Assembly (NCBI RefSeq): GCF_001028175.1
Contig: NZ_AEJF01000041.1
Coordinates: 1 to 64,000 of the forward strand
Length of the DNA: 64,000 nucleotides
Source of the DNA: Caballeronia mineralivorans PML1(12)
GTDB lineage: Bacteria > Pseudomonadota > Gammaproteobacteria > Burkholderiales > Burkholderiaceae
Direction: 5' to 3'
A program made the translations under genes and the position numbers. The notes below the pieces were generated by a model. It did not search any database. It was not told the DNA's origin and saw only the letters and a program-made list of their open reading frames with translations. Shown piece by piece: positions 59,937 to 64,000 of this stretch. How positions within the stretch are numbered: the first letter of the stretch is position 1; each line of letters opens with the position of its first letter.

Positions 59937-60926
59937 ATGATTACTGAAATCGTCGCGCAACTCGACAATGTGGTCTCTACGCTGCAGACCCTGTTATACG
60001 TCGACGTCGTCCAGCCGATCTTCTTCAAGGTCGGTTTGATGGGGTACGACGAAGATACCTACGATGCGCTCTACTGGGTGATCATCGGGGTGCTGGAGAT
60101 ACTGGCTACCTTCGCGATCTTGCGTCCGCTGGAGGCGTTGCGGCCGATCGAAACATGGCAAGACAGGAAGGCGGTTCGTTCTGACGTCTTCTATACCTGG
60201 ATTGCCAAGCTAGGCCTCATTAACCTGACGTTCTTCTTTCTCCTGCAGCCCTTGTTCAATCATTGGCAGAGCCTGATTGCGATCTACGACATACCGAACA
60301 TCGACATCGACAGCGTTTGGCCCGGCGTGACGGATCAACCGGTCGTGTCGTTCCTGATCTATCTGGTGATCCTGGATTTCGCGGGTTACTGGTATCACCG
60401 CTGGCAACATCGCTTTGGCGTCTGGTGGGAGCTTCACGCCGTTCACCATAGCCAGCAGCAGATGTCGCTCTGGGCAGACGACCGCAATCACTTTCTCGAC
60501 GACATCATCCAGGCGGCATTCTTCGCGGCGCTTTCGCTTTTTATCGGCGTCCAGCCATCGCAGTTCGTGGTGCTGGTCGCGGTCAGCAACGTGCTGCAAA
60601 GCATCCAGCACGTGAACGCGCACTTGCCGGTTGTTCCGTTCCTTGATCGCCTGCTGGTGAGCCCGACGTTTCATCGGCGTCATCACGCGATTGGTTATGG
60701 TCATGAAGGCACGCGTTATGGCTGCAACTTCGGCGTCCTGTTTCCGTGGTGGGATATGTTGTTCAAGACCGCGGCGTGGAATCGCGCGACCGAGCCGACC
60801 GGCATTCGGGACCAGTTGCCTGTGCCGGAAGGTTTTGCGCGCAACTATGGACACGGAGTGTGGGCGCAGCAGTTTTACGCGTTCGGACGGATTGCACAGC
60901 GCCTTCGCCGTGCGGCTTCTGCATGA
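59937..60926 (+). CDS. Fatty acid hydroxylase / sterol desaturase family protein
   Basis: Membrane diiron oxygenase-type protein of 329 residues. Three histidine clusters are present: YHRWQHRFG near 153, HAVHHSQQQ near 165 and FHRRHHAIGYGH near 244. They would bind two irons. About four membrane helices flank them. Family members hydroxylate or desaturate lipids and sterols. Bacterial homologues are poorly characterised. It follows the propeller gene and precedes the kdp leader region. Confidence 0.88.
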   Translation: MITEIVAQLDNVVSTLQTLLYVDVVQPIFFKVGLMGYDEDTYDALYWVIIGVLEILATFAILRPLEALRPIETWQDRKAVRSDVFYTWIAKLGLINLTFFFLLQPLFNHWQSLIAIYDIPNIDIDSVWPGVTDQPVVSFLIYLVILDFAGYWYHRWQHRFGVWWELHAVHHSQQQMSLWADDRNHFLDDIIQAAFFAALSLFIGVQPSQFVVLVAVSNVLQSIQHVNAHLPVVPFLDRLLVSPTFHRRHHAIGYGHEGTRYGCNFGVLFPWWDMLFKTAAWNRATEPTGIRDQLPVPEGFARNYGHGVWAQQFYAFGRIAQRLRRAASA

Positions 60927-61316
60927 TTGGAGACTGAGGGCAGGTGGTTTAAGCGGGCTGCGCACGCCGGGTCGGGTAGGGCGCGGGAAGCAGCCCCGAC
61001 CGGGTGCGGCCCGTGAACGAAAATAGACTTGCTTAACCACTCCGCGGTAATGGCGATCGCCTGATTGCCATTACCGCATGTTGACACGCCTGATTTCTCT
61101 TATACCGGGCGCCTTCACCTCCAATGCCTTGGCTCACAAGGCGGCCGCCCCATCCCTTCTTCAGCGTTGCTCGGCGCCATTTCACGTCACCCCCGACGCC
61201 AAACTCACCCGCGTTTTTACACTTTCTTTATACCCCCGCTCGTTCTCTTTTCCGGCCGTTTACGCGCGATCAACTAACCTTCAGCACGTCCAAATCCGCT
61301 ACGGGAGATCAAAACA
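60927..61316. other. Intergenic region upstream of the kdp operon
   Basis: About 390 bases without a convincing gene. It holds the 11-bp repeat at 61044-61077 and a GGTCGGG/CCCGACC stem near 60972. The kdp promoter should lie within the last 100 bases, but no sigma-70 pair or KdpE site was assigned with confidence. Confidence 0.45.
61044..61077. repeat. Perfect 11-bp inverted repeat
   Basis: GCGGTAATGGC (61044-61054) and GCCATTACCGC (61067-61077) with a 12-base loop, between the hydroxylase gene and kdp. No T tract follows, so it is a weak terminator candidate or a REP-like element. Confidence 0.75.
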
Positions 61317-61421
61317 ATGGACCTGCTATATATCGCCGGCATCATCGCCTTCTGGGTAGTGACTGCGGCCCTTGCCATCGGTTGCGACAAGTTGCGTCGC
61401 GCTCCGGGAGGTCGTCCATGA
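61317..61421 (+). CDS. Kdp-leader small membrane peptide (34 aa)
   Basis: Short gene of 34 codons starting at ATG 61317 (GGGAGATC 11-4 bases upstream). Product MDLLYIAGIIAFWVVTAALA plus a basic tail is a single membrane helix with a CDKLRR anchor. Its TGA overlaps the kdpF ATG (61418), so translation is coupled. It is not KdpF, which follows. Similar small ORFs before kdpF may exist in related species; I cannot confirm this. Possibly a potassium-transporter accessory peptide. Confidence 0.7.
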   Translation: MDLLYIAGIIAFWVVTAALAIGCDKLRRAPGGRP

Positions 61422-61513
61422 CCACCTGGATGATGATCCTGGCAGGTGCTTCGACACTGCTGTTATTCGTGTACCTCGTGTACGCACTATTGCGTGCGGA
61501 GGATCTGGAATGA
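61418..61513 (+). CDS. kdpF: Potassium-transporting ATPase subunit KdpF
   Basis: Stabilising small subunit of the Kdp complex, 31 residues, one membrane helix. MTTWMMILAGAS then LVYALLRAEDLE matches the conserved YLVYALINAE-type end of KdpF. Overlaps the leader peptide at its start and kdpA at its stop (ATGA at 61510). Confidence 0.9.
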   Translation: MTTWMMILAGASTLLLFVYLVYALLRAEDLE

Positions 61514-63318
61514 ACGCCAATACGCTGTTTCAAACGGGCTTGTATATCGTCGTGCTGATCGCGCTTGCGATTCCGCTCGGCCGGTATATGACCTCCGTGC
61601 TCGACGGCTCGTCAGTAGTCGTCCGACGCATCGGCCGCCCGGTCGAAGCGCTGTTGTACAAGCTTGCCGGCGTCGACGACAAGGCGGAAATGTCGTGGAA
61701 GCACTACGCATTTGCCGTGCTTGCCTTCAATGCGCTCGGCGCCTTGGTCGTGTTCGGGTTCCTGCGCTTGCAGCAGTGGCTGCCGTCCAACCCGCAATCG
61801 TTCGGTCCGATGACCCCGGACGCCGCGTTCAACACGGCAGTCAGCTTCGTGACCAACACGAACTGGCAAGACTACACGCCTGAGTCGACCGCGAGCTACC
61901 TGTCGCAGATGGTTGGCCTGACCGTGCAGAACTTTTTCTCTGCCGCGACTGGTATTGCCGTTGTCGTTGCGCTGATTCGCGGTTTCGCGCGTCACACCGC
62001 TACGACCATCGGTAACTTCTGGGTCGACCTGACGCGCATCACGCTGTACATCCTTGCGCCGATCGCCACGGTTATCGCGCTGGTGTTCGTGAGCCAGGGC
62101 GTGATCCAGAACTTCGAGGCTTACCAGGATGTCTCCACGGTCCAGACGACGACCTACCAGACGCCGAAGACGGATGCGCAGGGCAATCCGGTCAAGGACG
62201 CCAAGGGCAATCCGGTGATGGTGGACAACAAGGCCGACAAGCAGACGATCGCGATGGGTCCGGTTGCTTCGCAAGAAGCGATCAAGATGCTCGGCACCAA
62301 CGGCGGTGGTTTCTTCAACGCCAACTCCGCGCATCCGTACGAAAACCCGACGCCGTTCTCCAACTTCGTCCAGATGATTGCAATGCTCGTCATTCCAGCG
62401 GCGTTGTGTGTCGTGTTCGGGCGCATGGTGGGCGACAAACGGCAGGGCTACGCGATCCTCGCGGCGATGACCATCGCCTTTACCATTGCATGCTGGGGCG
62501 AGATTTCGTTCGAGCAGGCCGGCAATCCGCTGTTCACCTCGCTGCACGTTGACCAGAGCGCGTCGGCCATGCAGGCAGGCGGTAACGCCGAGGGCAAGGA
62601 AGTTCGCTTCGGTATTGCGCAGTCCGGCATCTTTACGGTTGCTACCACGGCTGCATCGTGTGGTGCGGTGAACAACGCGCACGACTCGCTGACGCCAATG
62701 GGCGGCTTCGTACCGCTCTTGTTGATCCAGCTCGGCGAAGTGATTTTCGGCGGCGTGGGTTCGGGCTTATACGGGATGCTGGTCTTCGCCATGCTCGCGG
62801 TGTTCGTCGCCGGCCTGATGATCGGTCGTACGCCTGAATACATCGGCAAGAAGATCGAATCGTACGAGATGAAGATGGTGGCTATCGTGGTGTTGCTGAC
62901 GCCGTTCCTGGTGCTGCTCGGTGCGTCGATTGGCGTGCTGACGACAGCGGGTCAAGCGGGCATAGCGAACCCCGGGCCGCATGGATTCTCCGAGATTCTC
63001 TACGCCTATAGCTCCGCTGCGAACAACAACGGCAGCGCCTTCGCTGGCCTTACGGTAAGCACGCCGTTCTACAACATCTCGACCGGCATTGCCATGTGGT
63101 TCGGCCGCTTTGGCTCGATCATCCCGGTGCTGGCGATCGCGGGTGCGCTCGCCGCCAAGAAGCGTATTGCCACTACGGCCGGCAGCTTGCCGACCCATGG
63201 TCCGCTGTTCGTCGTGTTGTTGCTCGGCACAGTCGTGCTCGTCGGTGCATTGACCTACGTTCCCGCGCTCGCGCTGGGTCCCGTGGTCGAGCATCTGATG
63301 ATGCTCTCGGGCAAATAA
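61510..63318 (+). CDS. kdpA: Potassium-transporting ATPase subunit KdpA
   Basis: Potassium-selecting channel-like subunit of the KdpFABC pump, 602 residues with about ten helices. It has the four pore-loop regions of the Trk/Ktr type, with FNTAVSFVTNTNWQDY near 102, GTNGGGFFNANSAHPYENP near 266 and the later AASCGAVNNAHDSLTPMGG. ATG 61510 is chosen because it overlaps kdpF. Expressed when external potassium is low, usually through KdpDE, which is not in the window. Confidence 0.97.
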   Translation: MNANTLFQTGLYIVVLIALAIPLGRYMTSVLDGSSVVVRRIGRPVEALLYKLAGVDDKAEMSWKHYAFAVLAFNALGALVVFGFLRLQQWLPSNPQSFGPMTPDAAFNTAVSFVTNTNWQDYTPESTASYLSQMVGLTVQNFFSAATGIAVVVALIRGFARHTATTIGNFWVDLTRITLYILAPIATVIALVFVSQGVIQNFEAYQDVSTVQTTTYQTPKTDAQGNPVKDAKGNPVMVDNKADKQTIAMGPVASQEAIKMLGTNGGGFFNANSAHPYENPTPFSNFVQMIAMLVIPAALCVVFGRMVGDKRQGYAILAAMTIAFTIACWGEISFEQAGNPLFTSLHVDQSASAMQAGGNAEGKEVRFGIAQSGIFTVATTAASCGAVNNAHDSLTPMGGFVPLLLIQLGEVIFGGVGSGLYGMLVFAMLAVFVAGLMIGRTPEYIGKKIESYEMKMVAIVVLLTPFLVLLGASIGVLTTAGQAGIANPGPHGFSEILYAYSSAANNNGSAFAGLTVSTPFYNISTGIAMWFGRFGSIIPVLAIAGALAAKKRIATTAGSLPTHGPLFVVLLLGTVVLVGALTYVPALALGPVVEHLMMLSGK

Positions 63319-63342
63319 GCGGTCACTGATACAGAGGAAAGT

Positions 63343-64000
63343 ATGAACACAATTGTCAAACCGCCAGTGAAAACGCCGAACAAGGCACCGGAGAAAAATC
63401 CGGAGTCGAGTGGCCATTCACGCTCGGCAGCTCGTTCGATGTTCGACCCGGTGATCGTGATGCCGGCGATTGCGGACTCGTTCAGGAAACTGGACCCGCG
63501 TACGCAGTTGCGCAACCCGGTGATGTTCTGCGTCTACATCGGCAGCATCCTGACCACAGTGTTGTGGATCGCGGCGCTCTCGGGGCAGGCTGAGGCACCG
63601 GCAGGCTTTATTCTCGCGGTCTCGCTATGGCTGTGGTTCACGGTGCTGTTTGCGAACTTCGCCGAAGCACTGGCCGAAGGACGCTCCAAAGCCCAGGCCG
63701 CGTCATTGCGCAGCGCCAAGCGCGATGTGATGGCGAAGAAGCTCGAGACGCCGAATCCGAAGGGGTCCATCCGCATCACGACCGCAACGGAACTGCGCAA
63801 GGGCGATATCGTCCTCGTGGAAACGGGCGACGTGATTCCGGCCGACGGTGAAGTGATCGATGGTGTTGCTTCGGTCGACGAGTCGGCGATCACGGGTGAA
63901 TCAGCGCCGGTGATTCGCGAATCGGGCGGCGACTTTACGGCGGTGACGGGTGGTACCCGTGTGCTGTCGGACTGGATCGTCGTGCGCGTGACGGTCAATC
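63343..64000 (+). CDS. kdpB: Potassium-transporting ATPase subunit KdpB (5' part)
   Basis: P-type ATPase subunit that powers the pump, cut off by the window end; 219 residues are visible. After a longer basic N-terminal tail, [21 protein letters not shown] marks the KdpB start. Two membrane helices follow, then the actuator domain with [13 protein letters not shown] and the TGES loop in [13 protein letters not shown]. The phosphorylated aspartate region lies beyond the edge. AGAGGAAA precedes the ATG. Confidence 0.97.
   Translation, partial: MNTIVKPPVKTPNKAPEKNPESSGHSRSAARSMFDPVIVMPAIADSFRKLDPRTQLRNPVMFCVYIGSILTTVLWIAALSGQAEAPAGFILAVSLWLWFTVLFANFAEALAEGRSKAQAASLRSAKRDVMAKKLETPNPKGSIRITTATELRKGDIVLVETGDVIPADGEVIDGVASVDESAITGESAPVIRESGGDFTAVTGGTRVLSDWIVVRVTVN

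Noticed and set aside
61078..61359. 93-codon ORF upstream of kdpF
   Set aside because: Low-quality composition, and it overlaps the better supported 34-residue leader gene in another frame.

Overview
The window looks like a chromosomal piece of a Burkholderiaceae beta-proteobacterium, most likely Caballeronia, Paraburkholderia or Burkholderia. Reasons: high G+C coding DNA, two trimeric porins whose mature ends read QSSVTLYG (typical of this family), many LysR-, MarR- and GntR-type regulators, a Csu-type pilus operon and a kdp potassium operon. The genus is inferred from protein style, not from a marker gene. No rRNA, tRNA, CRISPR array or prophage was seen. One complete insertion sequence is present.

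Layout. 0.3-6.9 kb: a porin, a FadR-type regulator overlapping an FAD-dependent 2-hydroxyacid dehydrogenase, then a ketopantoate reductase-like enzyme and a class II aldolase divergent from a MarR regulator. 7.7-12.7 kb: a compact chaperone-usher (Csu/spore coat U) pilus operon of pilin, chaperone, usher and two-domain tip protein; the tip gene has a damaged-looking 5' end, and a mini pilin-like gene faces the operon. 13-19.4 kb: LysR, gamma-aminobutyraldehyde dehydrogenase (patD) and an amino acid permease (putrescine/GABA use), then an alpha/beta hydrolase overlapping an M14 carboxypeptidase. 19.4-26.2 kb: a lysine/alanine-tailed ribbon-helix-helix-like protein, trans-aconitate methyltransferase, LysR, an FdhF/YdeP-type molybdopterin oxidoreductase, a MocR regulator and a small winged-helix gene.

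26.6-35.8 kb: a chemoreceptor, DUF1993, an HxlR/SDR divergent pair, an LprI-like protein, a hypothetical gene, a diguanylate cyclase with a structured leader, and a membrane-anchored TPR-like protein. 36-42 kb: dienelactone hydrolase, then a leftward run of DUF3237, NIPSNAP, SDR, GST, SDR and alpha/beta hydrolase genes with a divergent LysR, probably one catabolic unit of unknown substrate. 42-48.7 kb: a YCII protein with its paired ECF-like sigma factor, a KimA-like APC permease whose ribosome binding site is buried in a perfect hairpin, a second porin, an acetyltransferase, and a membrane protein divergent from a MarR gene over a palindrome.

48.8-53.8 kb: a sugar ABC importer (substrate-binding protein, permease, double ATPase) divergent from an AraC regulator. 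53.8-57.3 kb: a methyltransferase and a GST/HxlR divergent pair whose shared promoter has been split by an IS4-family element with 20-bp terminal repeats and a 10-bp target duplication. 57.4-64 kb: the MntH metal transporter, a YncE-like beta-propeller with a fatty acid hydroxylase-type enzyme, and the kdp operon (a 34-residue leader membrane peptide, kdpF, kdpA and the start of kdpB), translationally coupled through ATGA overlaps as far as kdpA.

The observations most worth following are the start-codon hairpin of the KimA-like gene, the extra small membrane ORF that opens the kdp operon, the glycine-riboswitch-like leader of the diguanylate cyclase, and the frame break at the pilus tip gene.
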